A stretch of DNA of 64,000 nucleotides. Source: Narthecium ossifragum (lineage: Eukaryota > Streptophyta > Magnoliopsida > Dioscoreales > Nartheciaceae). Position numbers and translations under genes: made by a program. Position 1 is the first letter of the stretch. Every line of letters begins with the position of its first letter. This document shows, in pieces, positions 34,891 to 45,992 of the stretch. Where the stretch lies: the NCBI GenBank assembly GCA_963920575.1, contig OY986972.1:18270502-18334501 (forward strand), given 5' to 3'. A model generated the notes under the pieces. That model was not told the origin of the DNA, ran no database searches, and saw nothing but the letters and a program-made list of their open reading frames with translations.

Positions 34891-35045
34891 TGATGCATGT
34901 TGGCATGGCCATCCATGGCATGGGAGGGGTAAAATCTGGATTTATATGATTTGGAGTCCTCTGTTGCAAAACATTAGTGGGGGGGTCTCAATCTACCAAA
35001 TGTGAACATTGTAGGTCCAATTTGGCAAATTCTTCCTTAGGTGTT

Positions 35046-35219
35046 GGATATCTTTTGAGAAGATTTGCATGGCCGGGTGAGTTAGCTGATCTGATTTTGG
35101 CAATCTAGAGGCTAGCTGTACTGTTCCAACAGATCCTTTTTGTACATATCCTACGGGGGCTCAATTCCATGGTAGATAGATTGGCTTCCTCGGCGTGGGC
35201 ACGTTGGGTGTTTTTGTAA
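35046..35219 (+). pseudogene. LINE RNase H fragment, right part
   Basis: The frame continues from before MULE-1: GYLLRRFAWPGELADLILAI, an in-frame TAG at 35106, then LAVLFQQILFVHILRGLNSM and VDRLASSAWARWVFL with a stop at 35217. The HILRGLNSMVDRLA stretch corresponds to the end of plant LINE RNase H domains. No poly(A) tail follows. Confidence 0.7.
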
Positions 35220-35255
35220 CTCAGCCTTTGTAGTTAACTAGAGCGATGATATATA

Positions 35256-35422
35256 GGGCCTGTTTGGCAGCCTGTGATCCGCCGGGATCCGTGGGATAGG
35301 GGGACGCGCGGGATCCTCACGTTTGAAGCTCGTACGGATCCCGAAAAATGGAATCCGCCCTTGCAGATACCCGTGGATACCATTCCGCGGGTATGGCGGA
35401 TCCCGCATGCCAAAAGAGGCCC
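35256..35422. mobile_element. Tourist-like (PIF/Harbinger) MITE
   Basis: This 167-bp element has terminal inverted repeats GGGCCTGTTTGGCA and, inverted, GGGCCTCTTTTGGCA. It is flanked by ATA on both sides (35253-35255 and 35423-35425). Internal GGATCC-rich sequence resembles that of the second MITE at 42943. Confidence 0.8.
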
Positions 35423-35458
35423 ATACCTAACCATGTTTTTAGTTGGCTGATGGTGGCA

Positions 35459-37917
35459 TGTCACGCCCCGACCCAGAAAACCCATCCGGACCGGGATGTG
35501 AACCGACTAAACCTATTTCCAAAATCAAACGACGAGAGCCTCCCCTGTATTTTCTCAATTTGAACCATGTGCAGATTACTATTTCACCACAAATTAAAAT
35601 AATAATTCTAATAGTTTTTAAATTCAGCACGAATACAATTCTATTATTATCATTTCACTGACTAGCACAGGTTCTGGTACAACATCTATTTATACAACAA
35701 TTCCACCAACCCTCAATACATAATTTAATACAGATGATCAAATCCTCGAAGAGGGAAATTATACATTTAATACAACTACAAATGTACAACCATTAACAGA
35801 AGGGGAAACTCCAGGATCGTCAAATACTCTTCGAAACTCCAAGTCCGCGATCACTTCGAGAATGACGCGGCAACACCTAGAAGATCACCTGAAAGGAAGG
35901 AACTGCATCGACATGCATCGCCGATGCAGCCCGGGTAGGAGTGAGCAAAAAAACTCAGTAGGGTTCTACGCTATTCTACGTCACACAGAAAGGAGGGGAA
36001 AGAACAACAGTGTCGCTTATGCGTCTAAATCTAAAGGATGCCACGGGGTCTCATAACTCCTATGGATTCCCCACGGGATCCTACTCTTCTCAACCAAACA
36101 CGCTGGGAGGAAACGGGAACCAGAACCAGTAGGAACACCCTTACCCAGCAGGAAACCACTGCGTGGGGACACACGTCAGGGACATTGACAACCATCCTTA
36201 GCACTTGGCCTTGGAGAAGCGACATGACCTCTAAACCTCAAATAATATAATATTCCAGTCCGACTACTTAATAATCCTCGAATGATAAATAATCAGTTAG
36301 CATTACAATCACATCCTTAACCACTGTCTACCCAATCCCGGTTCTAAGGCTAGATCCGAGCTATCCGAGAGCCCCGGATTGGCGAAAACCCCTATTCGCC
36401 CACACCCTGGCCTAATGCTTCTAATGCAATCAAATGCATGCAATGAATGCTCACACACACATCAAGAGGAAATCAGACATGCAATAATATGTCAAGCAAT
36501 ATACAGGTCAAGGCATAGCCTATTGCTCGCCAAGGAGGTAAACATGCATAAAACAGATAAATGTCCGAACTACAATAATACAATATTATAACGGCGCCCA
36601 TAGGCCAACCAACACACAACAGTTATAATATATATTAACTAAACATCCCAAGGGGCATGACTCCCTTGGTTCAACCACAAGTCTCACGTAGGGCGGGGCC
36701 ACACATAGGGCCTACATATATATGTACATATAGATAACATACTACAGTTTGAAGTAAGCTTCTAAGTACATGAAATTGACGACGGAAATACACGCTCGCT
36801 AGCGAAAATACAAACTCATATAGATGATAGGCATGATGGTCAATTAAATGCTAATTAGACAAGTAAGCTACTAGCTAAACCGGCAAACCGATATCAAGGG
36901 TTCAGACACCCAAAACCTATCAAGTCTAGCTTGAAAATCCTAGATGTTACTAGGAACATCAATTAAGGATATTAGGTGAATTAAGCATGTACAAATCCAC
37001 TAAAATCCCACTGGGATTAACATACATGTTATCTAGCATTCTTATTAATCTACCACGAAAAGATCAAAGCAAAGAAACCAAGATAAAGCCCAGAATTCGG
37101 CCCAAAACCCAGACTTTATCAAAGATTTAGTTTCGTTGCAGATCAGGAAAAAATTCATCATAAATCATAGGAAACTCTAAATTATGAAATCAGCCGCATT
37201 TGAAAGAAGATTTGAAAATCTACAACCTTCGCGATGAAGGCTTCGTGAGATTCCTCATGGAATAGCACCAGCTTCGAGCAGAAGCTGACTGGATGCACTA
37301 GACAGGGGCTGAAAACCAAACCTAGGATGAACAACTTGATAAACTCCAGTTAAAACCCATCAACACATGATTAGACCTAGGCTAGATGAAATCCAAGCTC
37401 AGGGAAGCAAGCAGGAGGAAGAAATCCACAAAGAATCCAATCAAAACCCTCTGATTCAAATCCGAAATCCATACAACCAAAACCAGTCAACATCTAGCAT
37501 GAATAGCATGGAAAAAGATGAAGATACAACCCACAAACACATCCTAGAACTGAATCAAAGAATTCAGGTAGGAAACCCTACCTTAGAGCTCGGAGAAGAA
37601 GAGTGAAGGTCGGATCGGAGCTTCCCGGCATTGTTCCAGGCGCTGGAACTTGGCGACAGCGGAGAGGCGACGTGAGGTGGCCGGCGGAGCTCGTCGATCG
37701 GCGAAAAAAAGAGAGGTTCTTGACGATCTCGAGAGAGAGGGATGGAGGAGAGAGGATCGGATCTGAGGGTAGAGGAGGCTGGGGAACTCGATAGAGATGA
37801 GGGGGAGCTCGGGGCGGAGCGACGGCCGGCAACGGTAGCGAAGGAGCTCCGACGGAGAGGAGACGCCGGCTGGATCGCGGGTAAGGGAAAGGAAAGGGGA
37901 GAGACTGCCGCGCGGGG

Positions 37918-37969
<52 letters not shown>

Positions 37970-38306
37970 GTAAGCCACTTAAGTGGCTTAGCCGGTTCAG
38001 ACGAGCCAACTGATCGGACTGAACCCGATTTGACTCCAAATTACGATCTCATAGTAATCTCGTTCGGATTTGACGATCGCGAACACTTCTACTGGATCGA
38101 TTTAATCACGTACATCAATCAAGGCTGTGTGTGCACTACGCGGGTGTGAAACTGACCGCCAAGGCGGAATTTATCAAATTGCCCTTAGGGTCCAAAAGCA
38201 GTGGTGCGATCAACCGATCGCAACCCAAGGCCAACTGGCCCAAACCAACCAAGCCAGACCCTCGACCTAACGCGGTCGGACCAGGTCAGAGGAACAAGTC
38301 CTCACA
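35459..38306 (-). mobile_element. Solo LTR (copy F), long-LTR family
   Basis: It begins TGTCACGCCCCGACCC and ends AAGTCCTCACA on the plus strand, with an exact TGGCA duplication (35454-35458 and 38307-38311). At 2848 bp it is the longest complete copy and the closest relative of copy E. An (AG)n tract lies at 37924-37962. It sits a few bases after the MITE. Frames over 37578-38149 are low-complexity artefacts. Confidence 0.92.
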
Positions 38307-39357
38307 TGGCATACCTAGATTGCCGACACGTGGCAATCCAGATTTTGAAATCCCACTTATTCCATCACCCAATAGACATGTTAACCACCCCTGGTCGGCT
38401 ACTCCAACGAGGGCTTCACCCATCGATCTAGGCATCACCCCTTCTCCATCGCTCCCGGCGGCTCTTGCGACCAAGCTGCGTACCAAACTCCATCGAGGGC
38501 TTCGCCCATCGATCGAGGCATCACCCCTCCTTCCGACGGCCAAACCTTCCATTGATCTCTTCATCAATCTAGGCATTGATCTCCCGGCGGCTACTCCATC
38601 GATCTAGGCGTCACCCCTTCTCCATCGCTCCCTGCGGCTCTTGCGACCAAGTTGTTTGCCAAACCCTCCATCGATCTTAGCGAGATGCGGATGGCTCCCA
38701 TCACGGACGCTCTCCACCCGATGACCGACTTCAACCTCCATCATTCTCTGGCGAACGACTTCCATCACGGTGCTGTCGGTTCTCTCCGATTGACATCCAC
38801 CTCAAGTTTGGGAAAAAAATTCTATTTTTTTTATATGTTTTGTTACTTTTTGTTGGATTTTTGGTGATTGTTGGAACAAATATTCTAATAATGTTCTAGA
38901 ATTTGCTTTTGAATGTTTGAATTCTCTTTTTAGCTTCAATTTGAACATCTTTTTCATCTTATGTTGATTCCAATTTATTTTCGTCCCATAATATCCTCCT
39001 CAAGGATTGAATGTTTGCTTTATGCTATATTTACATTCTCATGTTTCAGATTTTTTTCGAAGATTAGCTTTTTTGAGAAATCGAAGCATGTTAGGTTTGG
39101 CGGTACTCTAAATTAGTTTTGTACATGTAGATTGGACACAAATCAAATTAATCTAAGGTTTTTCAGATGATTAAAGTTTTTTGATTTCCTACTTACTCGG
39201 TGATCTGATTGAATTCATAGCTCCATCATAAAACATGTCAGTTCTTCGGCATCTATGTGTAGTTTACTTCTATGCACCATTCCAAGAGTTCTGTTTAAGT
39301 CGTAATGTAGTTTATTTCAAGTGGAATACTAATAATAGGCGTAGCAATTCTTATTAA
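38307..39357. other. Unassigned sequence with a partial internal duplication
   Basis: About 90 bp at 38395-38485 (CATCACCCCTTCTCCATCGC, GCGGCTCTTGCGACCAAG) is repeated at 38586-38675. The following 600 bp are AT-rich and look like intron or intergenic DNA. The first part is C-rich and could be an old exon or leader, but no protein is recognised. Confidence 0.35.
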
Positions 39358-39689
39358 GGGAGAAAGGTCAATAGGGGTTGAAAAAAAATTTGATACGTCA
39401 TAGAGGGGCTGTTAAACTTTCTTAAGTCGTTTACTACCTTTCTATGCTGAAAAGTCATAAATACCCCTTTCTTAAATATGGCAGCCCATGACCACCCCGA
39501 TCCCTGCCAAAGTCCTTTCGTCTTCCCCAACCAACCCATCCGTTCGTCTTCCCCAAGCGAAAAAAATTGAAACCATTTCTTCCCTTTTTTCACCCTCCTG
39601 ACGGCCGACCCCAGTCCATCCTCCCTTAGTCGAAGATCTCATGCGACATCCTGCTAAATCACGACATTTCGACGGACCTTGAGCAATGA

Positions 39690-41110
39690 AGTTTTTTACG
39701 AGTTACTTTCCAGGGTTTTATGGGGAAAGGGTAGGCTTCTTATTCATCGTTCATGAATGTTGCTTCACATTATGAAAACTATTGTTAATTTCTAGTATTT
39801 CTTTGCTTCTTTACGAGTTACTTTTCAGGATATATTTGCTCATTATTTTCTTAATCATCATTTTTGACATTATTGTTACTTTCTAGTATTCTTCATATTA
39901 TCTTCGCAAAACTGGTAACCAGTTACTTTTTACCAAATATAGGATTTGATTTTCCTGTTTAATTACGAGTTACTTTCCATCATGTGTTTGTTCATCAGTT
40001 ACTAGGTATCACTTACTTTCTACTAAAAGAACTCATTTTTCACCAGTTACTTTCCACAATTGGTAGAATTCCTGTTTATTCACAAGTTACTTTCCATAAT
40101 GTATTGACACTTAAGTTACTAGGCATCAGTTACTTTCCACCATCATTTGGTGTTTATTCACCAGTTACTTTCCACCAAAAATAGAATTTGATAGTTCTGT
40201 TTATTAACAAGTGACTTCATGTGTCTGTTGATCAGTTACTAGGCATCACTTACTTTCCACCAAAATAACTCACTTTTAGCCAGTTACTTTCTAGCATTGG
40301 TAGAATTTGATTGTTCTAGTACTTCACAAGTTACTTTCCATCATGTGTTTACTCTTAAGTTACTAGGCATCAGTTACTTTCGACCAACATTAGGTGTTTT
40401 TTAACTAGTTACTTTCCACCAAAAATAGAATTTGATTGTCCTGTTTATTCACCAGTTACTTTACAGCATCATTTGGTGTTTATTCACCAGTTACTTTCCA
40501 CCAAAAATAGAATTTGATAGTCCTGTTTATTAACAAATGACTTTCCGTCATGTGTTTGTTGATCAGTTACTAGGCATCACTTACTTTCCACCAAAATAAC
40601 TCAGTTTTAACTAGTTATTTTCCACATTTGGTAGAATTTGATTGTGCCAGTTATTCACAAGTTACTTTCCATAATGTGTTTACACTTAAGTTACTAGGCA
40701 TCAGTTACTTTCCACCAACATTAGGTGTTTTTTTAACCAGTTACTTTCCACCAAAAATAGAATTTGATTGTCCTGTTTATTCACCAGTTACTTTTCAGCA
40801 ATTAGTCACTTACTTTCCACCAAAAAACCTGTGTTTTAACAAGTTACTTTCCAACAAAATAACTCAGTTTTAACCAGTTACTTTACACAATTGGTAGAAT
40901 TTGATTGTGCCAGTTATTCACCAGTTACTTCCCATATTGTTTTTACACTTAAGTTACTAGGCCTTAGTTACTTTCTAGCAACATTAGGTGTTTTTCACCA
41001 GTTACTTTCCACCAAAAATAGAATTTGATTTTCCTGTTTATTCACCAGTTAGTTTACAACAATTAGTTAGTTACTTTCCAGCAATTAGTTACTTTCGATT
41101 ACTTCCCTTA
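39690..41110 (+). repeat. MULE-2 left minisatellite (AGTTACTTTCCA)
   Basis: About 1.4 kb of imperfect repeats of 30-50 bp, each with AGTTACTTTCCA on the plus strand joined to pieces such as TAGAATTTGATTGTCCTG, TTTATTCACC and TTACTAGGCATC. Higher-order units of about 120-300 bp are visible. The array precedes the Ulp1-protein gene. Confidence 0.9.
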
Positions 41111-41121
41111 GTATCTTCACC

Positions 41122-41843
41122 AATGTGCAGGAAAACAGTTCCCAAAGGTGAAGGCAGGAAAGCTAATGTGGCACAGTATAGGTCAACTGTGTGCACATTG
41201 GTCAAGTTGATGGGAAATCTGCAGAAAATGTTCATGGACCGACACTGGGAAAAATTGTATAAGACACCATTTTTTGCATTGGTGGAGGCAGTGTTCAATG
41301 CCCAGCTTACAAACAAGAACACAATCAAGCACGATGACGATATTATGAAATTGGTCAACCAGTATGATCCCAACAGAAAAGCATTCAATATGGGAGGCAA
41401 ATACATTGAATTGAGAAGTACATATGTTAAATACATCTTTGGCCTTGAACATGGGACCGAAGATTTGAAAATAAACAAGGTATGGTTACACCAAAAAACC
41501 ACTCAGATATTAAGCATAAATTTTCCAAGGGGAAGTACCATATCAATGGCTATGTTGAGAGACAAAATAGTCAGTATTTTCTCCAAGAGGACAGATGCAA
41601 CTATTACTGAAATCATCAAATTGTTAGCTCTTTATGTCATTGAATCACTCTTCTTCCCTACCAGTGGAAGAAATATAACACGGGCATTTCTGGATTACGT
41701 CGATGACATCGAAAATATGAAAAAATATGACTGGTCGAGAGGGATCTTGAAAACTCTCATGGAATCCCTGGATAAAAACTGTAAGGAGCCCTCAAAGGTG
41801 GCTGGATGCACCGTCCTACTGCCAGTACGAACAGATTATGTAC
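41122..41843 (+). CDS. MULE-2 DUF1985-like domain exon
   Basis: One long open frame (usable from the ATG at 41122) encodes the N-terminal domain of the MULE-2 plus-strand protein. Visible parts include LVKLMGNLQKMFMDRHWEKL, TPFFALVEAVFNAQLTNKN, FNMGGKYIELRSTYVKYIFG and ITEIIKLLALYVIESLFFPT, then a conserved-looking WSRGILKTLMESLD. The pattern TPFxxLVE...FxxGGKxIELR...YIFGLE fits DUF1985, found in VANC and other MULE-encoded ULP proteins. The exon probably ends near 41843 and is followed by a motif-rich intron. Start choice is uncertain, because GTGCAG at 41123 could be a splice acceptor. Confidence 0.7.
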
Positions 41844-41966
41844 AAGTTTTTTGGTTCATTCGTATCTTAATTCATTCATCAGTTACTTTCCATATTTCTA
41901 CTGGGATTTTGCCTCCCAATTGCAACTTACTTTCCGCTTCTTAGTTACTTTACAATTAACATGTTG

Positions 41967-42498
41967 TATGTGCAGTACTGGTTCTGTGAGCATACGACAA
42001 TCATTGAACCACTAAAAGAGAGGTGCATGATTTCACGATGTGTCAAGTGGAACATATTTAACGGGGGAAAAAATATCATAAATTTTGATATCTCTGGAAT
42101 ACCTAGTAAGAAGGTGAAAACGTCAGAATTACAGCCAACATTACAAGAAATAAAGGTGTATACTAGTTACATTGATGAAGAAGAAACAGAAGAACAATAT
42201 GAGGAGGAGGAAGATGGAGGGGATGAGGAAGGAGAAAACGAAGAAAGGGATGATCCGATAGATGAAGATGTGGCAGAGGAGGATGAAGCAAATGTAGAAC
42301 AAGATAATGAGAAAAATGATGATGAAGTCACTGGAGATCATGATCTGGCTGGAACCAGTGAATGTCCAACTGGGAAAGTACCTCAAGTTACTGACATTGG
42401 TGACCAAGACAACGACAACAGAAGGGAAGAGATCAAGCATGATCATGCTGATATTCCGGCACTGGAAGAAGAAGCCATGGATGAAGCACAGTTTCAGG
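41967..42498 (+). CDS. MULE-2 acidic linker exon
   Basis: After an intron ending in TGTGCAG, the frame continues YWFCEHTTIIEPLKERCM and RCVKWNIFNGGKNI, then a very acidic tract of about 60 residues (about 42165-42340, for example EEETEEQYEEEEDGGDEEG), and MDEAQFQ at the end. The first part resembles the end of the DUF1985 region. The acidic part could serve protein contacts or mimic DNA. A GT donor follows at about 42497. Confidence 0.65.
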
Positions 42499-42833
42499 TA
42501 CTAAACGTATGATTACGTTCCATGAATTGCTTTCCATTAATTATTTTTAATTACATATTATCACATTAGTTACTTTCCATTTTTGATACAGTCACATTAG
42601 TTAGTTATCATTAGTTACTTTCCACCTAACTTGTTGTTACTTTCCAACTAGATGGTAGTTACTTTTCATCTAGATGGAAAGTTACTATGGTAGTTACATT
42701 CCATCTAGCTGGTAGTAACTTTCTATCTAGATGGTAGTTACTTTACATAGTTCAATGCGAAAAGTGACTACAAAGATAGATGATAGATACTTTCAATCTA
42801 ACTGGTAGTTACTTTTCATTTTACTTTTAGTCT

Positions 42834-43764
42834 GGACTTGCCCAAGATCATCCAGAGATGCAGCCCAGTAATGACATAATCAACGAAATGCAATCAAAGA
42901 TTGTGTTACTACAAAGGGAACTAGCAGCTTCAAATACACAAAGGGCGTGTTTGGATCCGGTGAACGCGCGGATCCCGCGGTGCGGGATCCGGCGTTTGGG
43001 ATCCGCGCGGGTTGGGCGGATTCCAATTTCGGATACCGTCTGCTGGATACCGCGGATCCCATGGATCCGCGGTATCCAAACAGGCCCAAAGAGAATATGT
43101 GATGGAGAACAACATGGAACTCATGGCAATTAATGCAAAGTTGCAAGAAGAATTGGTGGTTCTACGTGCCACGACAGCTGAGAAGGATGCACTCTTGTTA
43201 TCTAATGATGACTTGATGAAAGACGATGACAAAATTCGTACTGAAATCGATGACCTGAAGAAAATTCTAGCAGACATAACTTCAAAGAATGATGACTTGG
43301 TGACATCCAATCAAAACCTTGGGTTTGAGATCATTGGCTTGAGGAGCCAAATAGATCTTCACCTAAAAGAGCGTGAAGAAATTCTCGAAGAAGCTCATGT
43401 TCATGAAATCACATAGAAAAATGCAATAGAGAAGAGTATGGAAAGCCTTGTCCAGCATCAAAATTCAATGGTACAAAGGGTCAAAGGAAAAAAAAGGAAG
43501 CAAGCAAAAGATGATGATTACTAGTATAGTACACCTCAAGAATTGAAAATGGGAAAGAAAATTGCTGATGACATGCCGCGATTCCAATTGTTGGATTTAC
43601 AAGATGAAGATGATGAGGTGCTACTAGACAGGCAGAAGAAGGTCAATCAAAGTGGAAGACAACATCATATGAAACCAAAAGAAAAGTATAGATGTAGCAA
43701 GTATCTCAGTGATGATGCGTACCACAAAATCCAAACATTGCTTGCAGAAGAAGGACTGATGTAA
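42834..43764 (+). pseudogene. MULE-2 coiled-coil exon, interrupted by MITE and two stops
   Basis: The exon encodes an extended coiled coil: NDIINEMQSKIVLLQRELAA before the MITE and NMELMAINAKLQEELVVLRA, LKKILADITSKNDDLVTSNQ after it. Heptad-like Leu/Ile spacing is clear. Two in-frame TAG codons (43414 and 43522) interrupt the same frame, which then runs on through KKIADDMPRFQLLDLQDEDD and KYLSDDAYHKIQTLLAEEG to a stop at 43762. Removing the MITE (42943-43087) and one AAA restores the frame exactly. Coiled coils often mediate dimerisation. Confidence 0.7.
42943..43087. mobile_element. Tourist-like MITE inside the coiled-coil exon
   Basis: This 145-bp element has inverted ends GGGCGTGTTTGGATCC and, inverted, GGGCCTGTTTGGATACC. 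AAA flanks it on both sides (42940-42942 and 43088-43090). It belongs to the same superfamily as the MITE at 35256. Confidence 0.85.
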
Positions 43765-43849
43765 TTATCCATCCTATGTTTTCAATTTGATTCTATTTCC
43801 TTATATCAAAAGTATAAGTTCTTGTCTTTCAACTGACGTTGCCAATTTT

Positions 43850-45164
43850 CTCTTACAACTAAGGGCAACAATATCGACCGACGCCAATGACCCATTCAAC
43901 TGGATAGACGTTGAAATGATCATGAACATGCTGAGAAATGATTACATCTATGTCCAGGTATGTATTACGTAATTGAGCAGAAAAAAAACTACCATTTTTT
44001 TTAAAGTAGTGCTTAGTTTTCTATGTAACTGCTAGTTACTTTCCACATAGGTAGTGCTCACTTTTCAGTGTAAAAGCTAGTTACTTTCCATATAATTAGT
44101 GCTTAGTTTTATGCGTAACTGCTAGTTACTTTTCATATAAGTAGTACTTACTTTCCGTGAAGTTGTAGTTACTTAAATCTAGAGTGGTTAATATGTGAAA
44201 AGTGACTACTCACACACGGAAGGTAATTTCATATAGGCTAACTACAATTCATACCGCAGGTTGTAGATGCATATGTGAATGCCTTAACTGAGGATGTTGA
44301 ATTTGATGGAAGAACATGCTTCATTCAGAGCTGTTGTTGGGTATGTCAAATAAGTAAAATGCATTTCTATGAACATATTGTATCATAGAGAAATCTATGA
44401 TTACAATTACTTACTTTCCATATATTTTTATCTACAGAGTATGCTAGTTCTTAATTATAACGATGATGTCGCATGTCGAGTTTTCGACAAATATTCGAAG
44501 GCTATTTCAGATGGAATGAAATATATTGTATTCCCAGTACTATCAACGGGGTACAAAACTGAAAATAAAACGCCGTTCCACTGGACACTATTGGTCTACG
44601 ATGTGGGGGTGAAAAATGGTATTTTTACAAGTCATTGAGGCCAAGAGGCAAGGGCAGGAGAGATGCATTCTTAAAGGACGCCAAACAGATGGTAATTCTA
44701 AATGCCCTCTATACAAGTATAAGTTCAACGTATTTGTTTATGATAATAATTATGTTTTAACTGAATTGAATATCTATCATTTTCTCTTCATGTTTTTCGC
44801 AGAAAGATTTGATAGAAGACGAATTCATTAACGAAACACAACCAACACAAAGAAAAAAGATGCCTATCATAAGCGTCAGGAGTGTAGCACAGCAGAGTCC
44901 TAACTCGTAAGAAACATTTGACCAACATCTTCACTTAAACAAACTACAATCATTAATGAATTTTAGATGTTTAGTATTCATTACAACTCGAATCTAACTC
45001 ATGTTGGTGTTTCCTTACACAGGAATGATTGCTCCATGTACATTTGCTACTTCATGCGGGAAATAGCAATTCATCATAGGCATCGAAGACCAAGGGATGT
45101 TAAAGAAGAGGGAATTAATGAATTCAAGGCCCAGCTGATTGAGCGATTAGTACTTCACAGCTGA
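43850..45164 (+). pseudogene. MULE-2 Ulp1-type (C48) peptidase domain
   Basis: At least five exons carry the peptidase. 43850-43957 encodes NDPFNWIDVEMIMNMLRNDY. About 44261-44340 encodes VVDAYVNALTEDVEFDGRTC. About 44441-44692 encodes the catalytic His motif FHWTLLVYDVG and, after a one-base shift in the A-run near 44611, WYFYKSLRPRGKGRRDAFLK. About 44804-44908 encodes PIISVRSVAQQSPNS. The last exon (45023-45164) starts NDCSMYICYFMREIAIHH, with catalytic Cys at 45030-45032. The Gln-Gln before NDC fits the oxyanion Gln. All catalytic motifs of Ulp1 proteases are visible. Substrate and activity are unknown. Confidence 0.75.
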
Positions 45165-45234
45165 AACATGTATTTAAAATTGACTACACGAAATTAATTC
45201 AAATCTTATATGTAATTACACTGATAGTAACTTG

Positions 45235-45765
45235 TGCTACTTTTCATTTTAGACTCATGCGAAGTAACATAGTTACTTTCCATCTATATTTTCAAAACTC
45301 TACTTAGCACTGTGAGTTACTTTTCCAATTTCACCTTCTTACTTTGACAATCAATTTCTATATATGGTGGAAAGTAACTAATGCCTAGTAACTGATGAAT
45401 AAACACATTATGGAAAGTAACTGGTCAATAAATACCTAATGTTGGGGGAAAGTAACTGATGCCTAGTAACTGATGAATAAACACATTATGGAAAGTAACT
45501 GGTGAATAAACACCTCATGTTGGTTGAAAGTAACTGATGCCTAGTAACTGATCTATAAACACATTATGGAAAGTAATTGGTGAATAAACACCTCATATTG
45601 GTGGAAAGTAACTGATGTCTAGTAACTGATGAATAAACACATTATGGAAAGTAACTGGTGAATAAACACCTCATATTGGTGGAAAGTAACTGATGCCTAG
45701 TAACTGATGAATAAACACATTATGGAAAGTAATTGGTGCTTAGTAAATGGTGAATCACATTAAAA
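45235..45765 (-). repeat. MULE-2 central minisatellite; motif orientation switches here
   Basis: Up to about 45,320 the motif reads GTTACTTTTCC on the plus strand; from about 45,367 it reads GGAAAGTAACTGATGCCTAG. Five tandem units of about 78 bp (GGAAAGTAACTGGTGAATAA, ACACCTCATATTGG, CTGATGAATAAACACATTAT) follow. The array lies between the 3' ends of the two convergent genes. Confidence 0.9.
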
Positions 45766-45992
45766 ATTGAACAAATACAATTATTAATATATCAAAATCA
45801 CATCACTCATCTCAAATCTTGAATTTCAAACTACCAAAAATGACTAATCCAATGGTTCTTTACATGTCTTCATGTTATGATGACCCTCACGGCCAAAATG
45901 GCCACAAATCATGGTTCTCACAAACTCTCCCTTTGACCTGATCGCCTTCTTCTTGGGTCTGCCAGGTGGCCTCCTTGATAATGGAGGTAGAA

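Larger units (their letters stand above)
16439..35036. mobile_element. MULE-1: Ulp1-carrying Mutator-like element with nested insertions
   Basis: The element has long terminal inverted repeats: the left end GAAGAATTTGTCAAATTGG is matched inverted by the right end CCAATTTGGCAAATTCTTCC. A 9-bp target duplication flanks it, TTAGTTGTT at 16430-16438 and TTAGGTGTT at 35037-35045, with one mismatch. Removing the element and one duplication restores the LINE RNase H frame. It encodes a plant-mobile-domain/Ulp1 gene on the plus strand at the left and a MURA-type transposase on the minus strand at the right, the layout of ULP-carrying MULEs. Nested inside are LTR I with a Tat-type solo LTR, a Cassandra-like TRIM, LTR E with an Athila/Tat LTR fragment, and LTRs G and H. 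Its own sequence is roughly 9 kb. Confidence 0.9.
28844..35036 (-). repeat. MULE-1 right terminal inverted repeat arm (interrupted)
   Basis: This arm is the inverted counterpart of 16439-17262. It is interrupted by LTR E (29759-32232) and by LTR G/H (32477-34890). It contains the promoter side and first exons of the transposase. Without the insertions it is about 1.3 kb, roughly 470 bp longer than the left arm, mostly because the left arm lost the first transposase exon. Confidence 0.85.

Noticed and set aside
39690..41110. Regular array that could look like a CRISPR
   Set aside because: The setting is a plant transposon, spacers are themselves repeated and variable in length, and there are no cas genes.
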